Source: Pseudovirgaria hyperparasitica
Lineage: Eukaryota > Ascomycota > Dothideomycetes > Acrospermales > Acrospermaceae
Direction: 5' to 3'
DNA length: 64,000 bases
Assembly (NCBI RefSeq): GCF_010093815.1
Contig: NW_022985554.1
Span: 94,999 to 158,998, forward strand
Each line of letters begins with the position of its first letter. Position 1 is the first letter of the stretch. Of the stretch, positions 1 to 11,550 are shown piece by piece. The notes beneath the pieces are model-generated. The model was not told where the DNA came from and did not search any database. It saw nothing but the letters and a program-made list of their open reading frames with translations. The position numbers and the translations under genes are program-made.

Positions 1-54
1 CCTTACGTTTAAGCCGAGCCTTACGTTTAAGCCGAGCCTTACGCTTAAGTCGAA
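1..54. repeat. 18-bp tandem repeat, 3 copies
   Basis: Three head-to-tail copies of an 18-bp unit reading ccttacgtttaagccgag open the window. The first two are identical and the third differs at a few places. The array may continue to the left of the window. It does not look like a telomeric repeat (no TTAGGG-type unit). Confidence 0.8.
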
Positions 55-1900
55 GCTCACGATATAACTACCGTCTTAACCAATAATAAACCACTTATCT
101 TTAGTATACTTACCGGTAACTACTGTCCTAACGACGAGTATGAACTTAAGAAGGTCTAAAGTAGTAAGGCTCCCGTTTCTACTTACGCTACCTATTAGAT
201 CTCTCTTATATATGGTAATCTATAGTTAATCTTTAGGAATGTCTATAGTATTAGTAGAGAAATAGATGGACTTAAGTAGGAATAAGCGAAAACTTAAGCC
301 GAGCTTAAGCTAGTAGTATTTAAGGCTCGTAGTAAAGGTCACGGCTTCAAAGAGTCGATTAGTTATATATATAGATTCCTTGAATTCCCTAAGTACCGCT
401 CTTAGATTAAGTTACGTACTCGCTTCTAATGGATTAATAAAGGGAAATCGGTATCCTTAATAAGCTTACTCCGCTTTAATCGTACTAATATCCTTCTATT
501 ATCCGACTACCCTACGGTATAGATCTTTAAGGTTAAGTAAGTAGATAACTTTATTAAGTATTTTCCTAAACTTTCTAATCTTATTATAAGCGAAGCGGAT
601 AAAGCTAATATACTATATATTAATACCGGCCTCTACAAAGACCCTCGCGACTTTTAGATTATTAAACTTATAGCTAGCGAGCTTCTCGGTATAGGTTTTA
701 CTATCCCGTTATATATTAGACCCGATATAATATATAAACGAGTAAAGCAATTCTTCGAAGATCTAGGTACTTATACTATAGTTTATATCTTGCTACCGCT
801 ACGTGACCCTATAGATCTTACCAGCTTTAATAATAAGCTTAAACTAGAGAGCGATCTAATTAATTCATGGCATATAGAAGTTACTACTCCCTATATATAA
901 TACGGTATAATAAGTAGACCGGATACTTAGCCCTAGATCTCTATTCCCTACCACGAGTCATTTAATAAGAAATTTAACTACCTAATATATATCGCTATAA
1001 GTACCTTATAAGATAAATAGGCGGATCTTTAATTATCCTAATTCTAAGACGTTACCGTTAGGTATATCTAGCTCTTAGGTGTTACTCAGGCGCTCTTAGC
1101 TATCGTCTATCCTATTAATGCGAAAGGATTCTATTATATAGAACTAGGTAGTCGTAGGTACCTTAAAGTAGATTTAAAGGATTATAATAACGACGCGTAC
1201 CGCTTTAAAGTCCTTTAATTTCGCCTAGGTGTCCTTCTATTTAAATGCCTCGCTCTAAAAGTCTTTAATAAGGTTAGGCGTCCTCCTAAAGTACCTAAGG
1301 TACCGATTATATTAATAGATGCGGTTACTAATGTAACTCGAGCTCGTCCTAAACATTTTATTTAGACTAGCGATACTAGTTTAAGTATAATCGGGTTATC
1401 CCTTACTACGCTCATAGCGTTCATAGATATTCCGGCTTTAGTTAGCGTATAAACCTACGATAAGCTTACTAAGTAACACATTAATACGTGCTAGAAACTA
1501 ACCCACCACGCTATATAAGCTCCTAGAGACGGCGGCGTAGACGACTACGCCGCTTAGGATGCGTTTAATATAATAGTCCTTAATGTTATCGTGGACTCGG
1601 TGTCTATATCTCTAATATATAGGTCCCCTAACTCTAACGACGAGATTCTAGATTATAGTACGGAGTCTTAGGATACCCTTATTACTCTTTCTAAATTATC
1701 TATATCCCTAGATAATAATAAGGACGCGAATATAGAATATAGTTACGATGTTATTAGCGACGAAGGTTCTATTACTAGCCCCGTCGCCGATATATATATA
1801 CTCCTAATATTATCTAAAGTCTACTCTAGTGTCCTATCCCCTTTACTACCCTCCGTATAGGACCTAATACTTAGTAATAACTACCTAAATCTTTAACCCG
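55..1900. other. RIP-decayed DNA, family not recognised
   Basis: This stretch is TA-rich with very few CpA/TpG steps, like the rest of the left arm. No open frame of useful length survives. The plus strand still has coding-like texture, so it may be the 5' part of the decayed helicase gene that follows, but I see no motif that proves it. Confidence 0.4.
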
Positions 1901-4040
1901 TCGACTACAACCGCTACGTTAAAGATTATAAAAGATTCTATAATCTCTAGAATATTATACGTTCGGAACTATCTCTCTAATAATAGTATACCTATATATA
2001 GGCGACGGACGCACTTAGGACTTAGTTCCTACTTCACGGCTATAGAGGAGCTAGAAAGAGCTATTTATAGCTTCGTCTACTACTAGCTATACTTCTAATT
2101 AACGAAATGAATGGTACTTCTATTATCGCTTATACTACTAAGGTAGTCATCCTATCTAGTAATGTAATAGCGCACCTCCCTACGCTAGGTTCCACCTAAA
2201 TATATAGAATATATATATATGTTATTATCGGCCTAACCAACGAAACCTACGACGACGCTATAAGAAAAGCATATAAATATATAAGTAATATATTTACTTA
2301 CTATAAGTCTCTAAAGATACTAGTCGTTCTTTAAAGATGCCCCGAAGCCGTTAATCGAGAGGTTTTCTTTACTATAGCTAGACTATCTCGTCGCGGCGAC
2401 CCTCTTATTAGGCCAACCTAGAACGATATAATAGGCGGTACCATCCTCGCGTAAGCCTAGGCCAACTATAGTAAATAACTATCGGAATATAGCACGGATC
2501 CCCGTGCTCGTCTATGGGAACTATATACCGGTTATATTATACTCGAGGTCGTCGGACTTATTAAATCTCGATACTAATATAAATGGATCTCTAAGAATTT
2601 CAAGAAAGAAACGGCTCGGCTATTACGTACTATCTATGAATATTACGCTTATAATAAGGATATGCCTAAGGAGGAGTATAATAGGATGAACGAGCTATAC
2701 CTCGCTACCTAGGACCTAGTTACTATCTACGCCTAGATTTATATAGGGACCCTATATATTATAAATATCGCTAAGGTAGCCCATAATATATATCCGATTT
2801 TAGTTATAATAGAAGAGGCTACGTGTATCCTTAAAAGTAATACACTCGGGATTATTATTAATTATACTACTATGGAATAGTAACCGACATTTATTTACGT
2901 TGGTAACCCACGCTAGCTCGACACCTACCAGCGTAATAGTACTAATATATAGGCCGCGAACTAGAGGATCTCCTTTATAAAGCGCTAGATATAATATAGT
3001 TTCCCGACTACTCGCCTTACCGAGTTAGAATACTTAGTTCCTAGAATAATAAACATTATATTACTAATTACTTACTCGGGCGAGCTAACGACCTTACTCT
3101 ATATAACGAATAATATTAATATACTACTCGCAGAGACCGCTCGATAAATATTTAGAATCCGTAGCTATTAATACGTCGTATACGCTAACGTTAACGGGGA
3201 TTACGCGTATACGGTAAATAACTTAATATATAATATAGACTTATTACGTTTCACTTAGTGGATTATTACCGAGCTCTTCTATTATAGCGTCGCACTCGAT
3301 CACGTGCTCTATATTTCTATATACGCCGCCTAACGTAATCTATTTAAAGGGATAGTTAGGAACTCGCTTCTAACTACACTTACTGTAGCGGATAAAGCTC
3401 GATTTAATACCCTACCTAAGCCGGTATAGAAGCTTATCCAATGGCGTTCATGGGACGGTTCTTAGGGTTATAATAATAATATAGTCCTTATCGACCTAGT
3501 CTAAACTAATCACTTCGGCTTCCTCTTAGAAGTAAACCATAATATCGTTACTATTACGCGCGCTAAATAGATAATAGTTATTATCGCTAACTTCGTATCT
3601 CTTAAGAGGTAGAAAGTCCTAGACGGCGTACTCGGCGAGATATAGAATAAGTACTCTAAGATTCATGCGATATACACGTGCACGACCCCCGACCTAGATG
3701 GCCTCCCTCTACTCTCTAATATACCTAATCCCTAATATAGTCGCTCTATACTTAGTGTTAGAGAGAGGGGAGAACGAAGCGATTAATAAACTACCGATAG
3801 TACTAAGCCCTATAAGCCGCTAGTCTACCGTAAATATAACGTCGAAGGATATAAGTCTATTAAGTATCTAAGAGGGTCGATACTTATATATAATAACTAT
3901 TAGGACATCGGCCATAAAGCTAATGTTTACCCTAAACCTAAGACGCTTAAAGGTACGTTTTACTATAATTATAGAACTACCGGTTATACTCGGCGTTATT
4001 ATTCTAGCCGTACTAAATTACTAGCATGTATAAATAGTAA
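1900..4040 (+). pseudogene. Decayed UPF1/NAM7-like helicase with zinc knuckles
   Basis: Plus-strand fragments keep the order of motifs expected of a superfamily 1 (DNA2/NAM7/UPF1-type) helicase. There is a Walker A-like loop (LLHGYRGA..KS) near 2,025-2,070. A motif II-like I-I-E-E-A-T block lies near 2,800-2,830, followed by a YVGNPR-type motif III near 2,900. A late I-T-R-A-K block near 3,555 matches the ALTRAK motif of these helicases. About 130 bp further on, at roughly 3,820-4,020, come three CCHC-knuckle spacings (C-x2-C-x4-H-x4-C, with Tyr now at several Cys/His positions, as RIP would cause). The gene is thoroughly broken. Zinc knuckles after a UPF1-like core suggest a multicopy fungal helicase family, because RIP only hits duplicated DNA; that is inference. 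A mobile-element helicase cannot be excluded. Confidence 0.55.
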
Positions 4041-4047
4041 TGATCTA

Positions 4048-4137
4048 GTTAATACTACTAGAGCTAATACTACTAGAGCTAATACTACTAGAACTAATAC
4101 TACTAGAACTAATGCTACTAGAGCTAATACTACTAAC
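4048..4137. repeat. 15-bp tandem repeat, 6 copies
   Basis: Six consecutive copies of a 15-bp unit (gctaatactactaga) with single-base variants lie just after the zinc-knuckle block. Fifteen is a multiple of three, so in the intact ancestor this was probably a five-residue repeat in the protein tail. Confidence 0.85.
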
Positions 4138-7130
4138 GAAGTAACTACTAGCGGCTAGGACGATAGAGACTACGAGGATGCCGACCGAGACGGCGGTGTT
4201 ATAATATATAAAGACATGGAAGTCAATTAGTAATAGTATATAATTAGACTTACGTGTTAGGGCTACTTAGTCACGGCTTCTTAGTAAGTATACCTCTATA
4301 TCTATTTTAGATATAGTTATAATATCCTACTAGATAGATAGTTTAGCTCTATTAAAGACCTATTAAGGGTATTTCTATCACGTCTACTCTAGTATAGACG
4401 CGCTATTAGATAATACGGCGCCACTAGACACGTTAACTAGTACCCACCGATTAAGAAATAAACACGATTCTATATCTACTATAAGCCCCGGCCTAATAAC
4501 GTAGGCTTCCTTTGGTTATCCCCTTTATACTTTTAAAACTACTTCTAGCCTTTATATCGGGAGATATTACTATCTAAAGAGAAAATATAAAAAAATATAC
4601 GCCCTAATCAAAGCCTCTATCTTTAGACTTTAACCATGATATATACGGGATATAGTAAACCTAAATATCGTGTACTTTAAAAGCATGGAAGGATATAATA
4701 CTTAAATACGACGAAATATAGGCTTACGATACTCGGAGAGTACCTAGGGATAAGTATATAAATATAAAATGGGATAAGACTAACGCGGCACCTTATATAT
4801 GTGTAGCCATATACCGTCCTAGACGTAGTCGCCTATAATATAATATTACGAGATAAGAATCATAGCTATCTAATTCTATTAAGGGTATTAGACGACATGA
4901 AGTAAATAACCACACGTCTAACCACGCCACGCTAAGTCACGTGCGTGTTATAAACGCGTATTCGAGGAATAATAAGGATATAAACGAGGTTCACCTAGTA
5001 GGTGCCTCGTTATTCCAGCTTCTACCTCTATCGTCCGACCTATATCTCCGTCTTTCTCACGCCTATAATATACTATATATATACTATATAATTAGTCTAT
5101 AAATTATAAATACTATATTAACTATACACGTTAACTATATATGATTAATATATCGAATCCGATTCTATAATAAAGTAACCGTCCGAATATAGTAATTACT
5201 ATAGTACTACTTCGTATCTTAAGTCTAGATATATAAGTAAAGCGTAAAGCTATGGAGGCGTGTATAAGGTAGCTATATATAGAAGCATATACGGCTACTC
5301 TACTTATAGACTATAGGCGTTAAACTAAGAATAAGCTTAGCGTAAAAAGAGCACGTAAGATTATTAATAAGGTAGCGGGCGAATTCCTAGTAGTATAGGA
5401 AAGAGTAGTAGAGTGCATAGAGATGAAGGCGCTATACTATATCTACGACTAGGTACGCACTATAGTATAGAAAACCGTATATTATAGAAAAACTATCTCC
5501 GAGTGTAAGAAGAGGCGCGTAATTATAGCCCTATATTCTATAACCTTATAACCCCCGTCTATCACGACCTTATAGCTCTCGTATACCACGACCTTATAGT
5601 CTATACTCGCAGCGGTCCCACAGCCCACTAACGTATATACTATAAGAAAAATCAAATTTATGATTAGGTTCGAAGATAACGCATTCCTCGAAATACTAGT
5701 ACCTACGTCTAACTAGTAGAAAGACCATAGCGACGCTTCGTATATTAATTCGGTAGTATTTATACGGCGAATTAGAGTCTAATACGTAACGAAGACTAGG
5801 AGGGCACTTAACTAGAGCCGTGCTACCATGTATTCTATTATGCTAGTAGTCGAGTATACGATAAGTAAAACGGAACTAGAGATAGATATTAGATGGCTCC
5901 TATAGTTAGTAATCGAATGTATCCTAGAATATAGTAATAGTGTAATACTCCTTAGCCTTAGATAGGATATAGATAGTATACCTAAAGTAAAACGAAATAT
6001 AAACCAGCGACTAACATATAATAGCATAGACGGCTATATATAGGTTACGCTTAAATAAATCCGCCCCTCCGTCCCTAATGCTATACTCACTATAATTAGT
6101 ATAATAATAGTAATAGAAAGCTACCGCCTATGACGGTAGAGATACCTATAGAGATAGTATTATAGGTAGTAGATAGCATTACCTAAACGACTTAACCCTT
6201 TCTCTAGCGATACTATATATACTACTATCGGCACTCGGGAAGTCGCGAGACCGATCTATAAGCTCTAAAGATAGTAACTTCGAAAGCCTTAAAAGTACCT
6301 TAGATATAGAGGATATAGATATCGCTTTTAAAGACTAATAGGATAATAAAAAGGGTGCTAGAGACAGTAAGAGTAGCGTGTATACTTAGCTAAGGCGATA
6401 CAATCTAACGTAAGACGGCTTCTACCTACTATATATTAGTATATACCCGATTCTACTAGCTATATAACTATAGTATATATATTCGGTTAAGACGTTACGA
6501 TACTAGTATAAGCCGGCGTCTACCTAGTTTACGTCGGGATACGCCCGGTCCTACTAGCTATATTATTACTACGACTATAATTATATAAGATCTACTCTAA
6601 TAATTAAACATTTACTTATATACTTTACTTCCTCCGTACTTATTAAAATTACGTTATAATTACTAAACGCGGCGACTTAACTTCTACCGCCTAAATCTAG
6701 TTTTTATATCTTGTCGCCATTAACGCCGTCTTACTATCTATAGCCTAAGTCATATATAGGAATAGATAGGTATAACGAGAGTCACGACTATCCTAGTTTA
6801 ACTACCAGCCATAGAATAGCTAACTATAACACGTATATACGACGTGCGGAGGCCTTAAGCGTTAGCGCCCTCCTACCTTACATCTAGTACCTCTAAGGCC
6901 TATACCTAATACCCGAAATAAGTCATGATATATATAGGGCTACTATTATTAAGATAGTAAGTAAAGAAGTAGTAATAGAGCTTAAAACTAGTAGTATAGA
7001 CACTACTATACTCTATAGAATAGTTAAGGAAACTATTACTAGAGAATTCAATTGGCATATCGCGGCTATAAATAGTAAGTTAGTACCGACGGTTACGACC
7101 ATAGATATAATAGAGGCTAAACTAGACATA
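4138..7130. other. RIP-decayed DNA, nothing recognisable
   Basis: The stretch is TA-rich with no usable open frame and no protein motif I can place. Short open runs on both strands are by-products of base composition. It may hold the upstream part of the gene carrying the tandem array that follows. Confidence 0.4.
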
Positions 7131-7134
7131 GACA

Positions 7135-8055
7135 CTATAGGCATAGGTACGTAGATATAGTTACCGCTAGAATATAAGGAGAAAGATAATGTGGAAGATG
7201 CTAAAATGGAAGACGACGCAGCTAGTATACTTAGATACATATATACATACACGGTCCTAGATACTAATATTAGAGTAGTATCGAATATAGGCGCGGTTAT
7301 AACCACCGATATAGATAATCCATCTATAAATATCGTCGTGCCTAGCGAAGCTTATCTACGTATAAACACACTAGCTATAGAGACATAGTTATAGTTACCG
7401 TTAGAATATACGGAGAAAGAGAATATAGAAGATACTAAAATGGAAGACGACGTAGCTAGTATACTTAGACATATATATATATATATATAGTCCTAGATAC
7501 TAACATTAGAGTAGTATTGAAGATAGGTGCGGCTATAACTACCGATATAGATAATCTATCTATGAATATCGTCGTGCCTAGCGAAGCTTATCCACGCGTA
7601 AACATACTAGCTATAGAGATATAGTTATAGTTACCGCCGGAATATACGGAGAAAGAGAACGTAGAAGATACTAAAATGGAAGACGACGTAGCTAGTATAC
7701 TTAGACACATATATATATATATAGTCCTAGATACTAACATTAGAGTAGTATCGAAGATAGGTGCGGCTATAACCACCGACATAGATAATCCACCTATGAA
7801 TGTCGTTGTACCTAGCGAAGCTTATCCACGCGCAAATATACTAGCTATAGAGATATAGTTATAGTTACCGTCGGAATATACGGAGAAAGAGAACGTAGAA
7901 GATACTAAAATAGAAGACGACGCAGCTAGTATACTTAGATATATATATATATACATGGTCCTAGATGCTAACATTAGAGTAGTATCGAAGATAGGTACGC
8001 CTATAATTACCAATATAGATAATTCCCCTATAAATGCCGTCGTGCCTCTAGATAC
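7135..8055 (+). repeat. ~235-bp tandem repeat, 4 copies
   Basis: Four copies of a 234-236 bp unit lie head to tail. The shared word gaatata-(c/a)gga-gaaaga starts near 7,170, 7,404, 7,640 and 7,874. A period of 234 bp equals 78 codons, and the plus strand is open across long parts of units 1 and 3, so this looks like a former protein repeat. The small length changes come from a (ta)n run inside each unit. The array lies about 0.6 kb upstream of the SNF2-like block on the same strand and may have been part of the same gene. Confidence 0.85.
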
Positions 8056-8059
8056 TAGT

Positions 8060-10620
8060 AAGACTTATCTATAGCTACTAGAAATAAAGAGGACACTCTT
8101 AGATAATATAGTAAACCTGGTCGATTCTCCGAAACGCCCAAAACTAGAATATATTATACTACTAGATGTCGACCGGTAGACACGTGAAAACCAGGAACTA
8201 TTCGGGTTAGTAGATAATTTATATAGTAGATATATATCGGATAGTATATTAGCGAACGGCCTTAACTTTAAAATCCTTTCTATAGACGATGACTCTAACG
8301 GAGATAAAGCAAAGCTAGATATAGAGGACTTAATTCTAGTAGATAATGATGTTAGTACGAAACTATAGAAAGCGTAAGTTATACTAAGAAGTAAGTAGGA
8401 ATATATACTACCATACTAATATACCTATAGAATATTCGCCGTTAATAACTCCGATAAAGTAGTCTAAGCTATCTCTTATTATATAGAAGAGATACGGTTA
8501 CTTACTATAAGTATATTTAGGCTTACGCTAGACGACCTAATAAAGGAGTTTAGCTATACACCCACTCTATATCTAGCCTTTAGTATAAGTAGGTTATATA
8601 GGCCATGGGCCGGCTAGTTACTTACGGTAGTTACTATATTTAAGTAGCGGGCGGGTCCGTGGAAGTGCTAGATCTTAGTAGATAGTCTAGGGCTAGGAAA
8701 GATAATTATGCTTATAACGTTCATCCGCCTCGCGTTTTATTAGAACTTTCTACGCGATAATATAGAACTTAATCTAGAAAATCACCTATAACCGACTTAA
8801 GACTCGGGCATAGATAGAAAGTGCCCGATATAATCTCTATATCCGATTAAATGTCCGTGTAGCTAGACCGATAATTTCGTCTATATACCCCGCCTTCAAG
8901 GACCATTTATACTATACTACCTAAGGTCCCTTCTAATAGCGTATTGGCCGTAGCGCTTTAAATAGATATATAATAATACGGATAGCATGTTCACCGATTA
9001 AATTAATAAACGGAACCCGATAAAGATAATAGTACGGCTAGCGTACTTAAAAACCCTTACCGACGCCCCTAGTATCCAATAATTCTCGTATATAGACTAA
9101 TAATACTTAGCTAAGAGATGCCTACACCCCGAATGGGAATATAGCATCGATATTAGTAATACTACTAAATTCGAGACCAACGAGGAGTATATTATTAGGG
9201 CATGGTTAATTCCCGTTAATAGGACCGCTACCACCGAATTTCCGTCGCGATACGCGAAGAACCATATAATCTATAGCACTATCTAGAGTATAGAACCCTA
9301 ATATCTTAAATCTTTTAAGGGACGCGTAGTTATAAGAGTAAAGAGGGCGAAATAATTCGGTACTAAAAACACTTAAACTTGCAAAGTAGTATTCCTTAGT
9401 ATATTAATAGTAGACGAGTTCTATTCCGTAAAGAACCCCGATATAAAACAGTATAAATATATGATATATAATACCCTTATATTTAGTATATGGGTTAGTA
9501 TAACGCCCCTCTCGAATAGTCTAGTAGATATTCTAGCGGCTATCGAGGCAGGTGCTCCGGATAAGTTACCCGACTATATTAACGATAATACTACTAAAAG
9601 GGTATTCGAGAGCCTATAGAATAAAACTATAAGGAAGATTATTATAACGTGGTTAAATAAACTCCTTAGTTTAATAAAAGGTAAGCCGGCGGACACGATA
9701 GCCGCGATAGTCCGTAGGGCATTAGAAACCATAGAAGGTAAGCGCACACTACGTATAGTAGCCGATTAGTATTTACTATTCATTCTATAACGGGGACTAC
9801 TAACTAAATAGTTTAACGGAGAGGCATGTCTATCCACGACATTAAAGCTAGTAGTAGAGTTTATATCTATCCCGGCTATAGAACTAGAGAAGATAATTAT
9901 ATAGTCATACGAGAATAGAGGTAGATAGTTTAATAATCCATAGCCTAATAGAACGCCGCGGGACTCGTAGGTATAATCTACCGCCTAGAGTAAATTAAAA
10001 GGGGGTACCGGGTCCGGGCTTAACGCATACTACTATTAGGCTAGGCTAGCTACTACGTGTATACTACTTATATACCTTACTAATAAAAAGATAGAAGACG
10101 AGTAAATTAATATCACGCTTACGCGTCGGAGGGATAGTAATAATAGTATACTAAGTAAGATAATTACTAATCCCGTACGCGAAGCGCTTCTATAGCTAGA
10201 TAAGGCTATATAAAAGAAGATAGTATCGCTAGCTAATAAACACGCTTCGAAGGTAAACTAGATCCGTAACTTTATTAATAATAATGTTTATAATAAAAGT
10301 ACTAGACACGCGCGATGAATATCCGCTAACTACCCGGAGAAAATCGTACTCGTATATACCGTACTAGTAAGCTTAATGTTTCTATACTTAGTAAGTGTTT
10401 ATACTACCTACTAGTAACGTAATTTACTAATATATATAGGTACTACGTCCATATGCACAAGCGAAAATATTAGTATATTTACTAGCCGGCCTAAGTACGT
10501 CCGAATTAAATAAGGTATATAGATTATTTAGGTCGACCAAGTCGGATTCTCCGTGTATTCTACTAGTATTAGCTTTATAGGTCTACGAAGGATAAGACCT
10601 AATAGTCGCCGGTTTTATAG
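8060..10620 (+). pseudogene. Decayed SNF2-like ATPase
   Basis: Near 8,680-8,715 the plus strand reads as DSLGLGKIIMLI, matching SNF2-family motif I (D-x-M-G-L-G-K-T). Near 9,405-9,440 a VDEFYSVKNPD block matches motif II with its typical DEAH-RVKNP context. The roughly 700-bp spacing is somewhat longer than usual for motifs I to II, so an insertion is possible. Further downstream, near 10,345, a P-E-K-I-V-L-V-Y block resembles the start of the helicase C lobe. No intact reading frame remains. The host gene was probably multicopy, since it was attacked by RIP. The class (Rad5-like, or mobile-element helper) cannot be decided. Confidence 0.55.
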
Positions 10621-11030
10621 TATTAGTAGACTAATGCTTACGTAAGGAGACGTGGCCGTAGGCAAGCATAAGATATTATCGCCATGAATAATATCGGCCT
10701 ATAGTATATGCGTATACTTTGATTTTAGACTATTTAGAGGTCGAGGCTAGACTCGCCGCGTTAGGTAAGGTAATCGAAAGCACGAGAATATAAGCCTTAG
10801 ACCTAGGAAAAGGAGATACAGCTACGGTAGAGATAGCCACACCTAACATGCTAGTAATAGGCGTACGCTTTAATCCCATAGAGATATAGTAGTATAGAAG
10901 TAAGTAAGGTAGTCAGTCAATTAGCTTCTAAGAGACTAGATAGCATAGTAGTATAAATACGAACCGCTATTTACTCGTGATTACATGTCTATATATATCT
11001 ATACGTGAAGAGAAATAAGATATTTATTCT
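10621..11030. other. RIP-decayed DNA without recognisable content
   Basis: The stretch is TA-rich with no motif or open frame that I can support. It separates the SNF2-like pseudogene from the tandem arrays. Confidence 0.3.
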
Positions 11031-11356
11031 ATACCGTTATATAGTAGAACGTTACTATATATACCGGCATATAACGGAATATTCTAACATACGCCGGTAT
11101 ATTATAGGATATTCCTAGATACTCGAAGTATAGTCGTAGTATAAAGTAGCATTACTATTATATGCCGGCATATAGTAGGACGTTACTATATATGCCGGTA
11201 TATAACGGGATCATATTCCAATATACTATACGCCGCCGGTATATTATAGAATATTCCTAGATACTCGAAGTATAGTCGTAATATAAAGTAGTATCACTAT
11301 ACTATGCCGGCATTTAGTAGGATATTACTATATATACCGGTATATAACGGGATTAA
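11031..11356. repeat. ~142-bp tandem repeat with ccgg-centred words
   Basis: A word of about 40 bp (tagtaggacgttactatata then (a/g)ccggtatataacggga) occurs three times, near 11,041, 11,171 and 11,315. Between copies, a second word around attcctagatactcgaag occurs twice, 142 bp apart. The ccgg-containing words are partly palindromic, so hairpins could form. I see no open frame. Confidence 0.75.
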
Positions 11357-11398
11357 ACGTTTTCTTAACGTTCGATAGAATAATTCTAAAAGAACCGG

Positions 11399-11550
11399 GA
11401 CGGCTCTAGAAGAACTAGGACGACTCCGGGAGGACTAGGACGACTCTAGAAGGATTAGAATAACTCTAGAAGTACCAGGACGACTCTAGGAGGATTGGGA
11501 TAACTCTAGAAGTACCGGGACCCATTTGGGATAACTTTAGAAGTACCGGG
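11399..11550. repeat. 20-bp minisatellite, about 7-8 copies
   Basis: A regular 20-bp unit (gacgactctagaaggattag and variants) runs for about 150 bp, with one partial unit near 11,520. Variants alternate between ggattag and gtaccag endings, so the higher-order unit may be 40 bp. The copies are less TA-rich than the surrounding DNA. Confidence 0.85.

Noticed and set aside
1900-3700. Helitron Rep-helicase or Pif1-type helicase
   Set aside because: The motif set (YVGNPR-like after motif II, late I-T-R-A-K) fits UPF1/NAM7 helicases better. No Rep HUH motif or Helitron end was seen.
7013-8013. Several 60-97 codon open frames on both strands
   Set aside because: They are repeated copies of the same tandem unit and its complement in RIP-altered DNA. 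The repeat explains them, and none is an intact gene.
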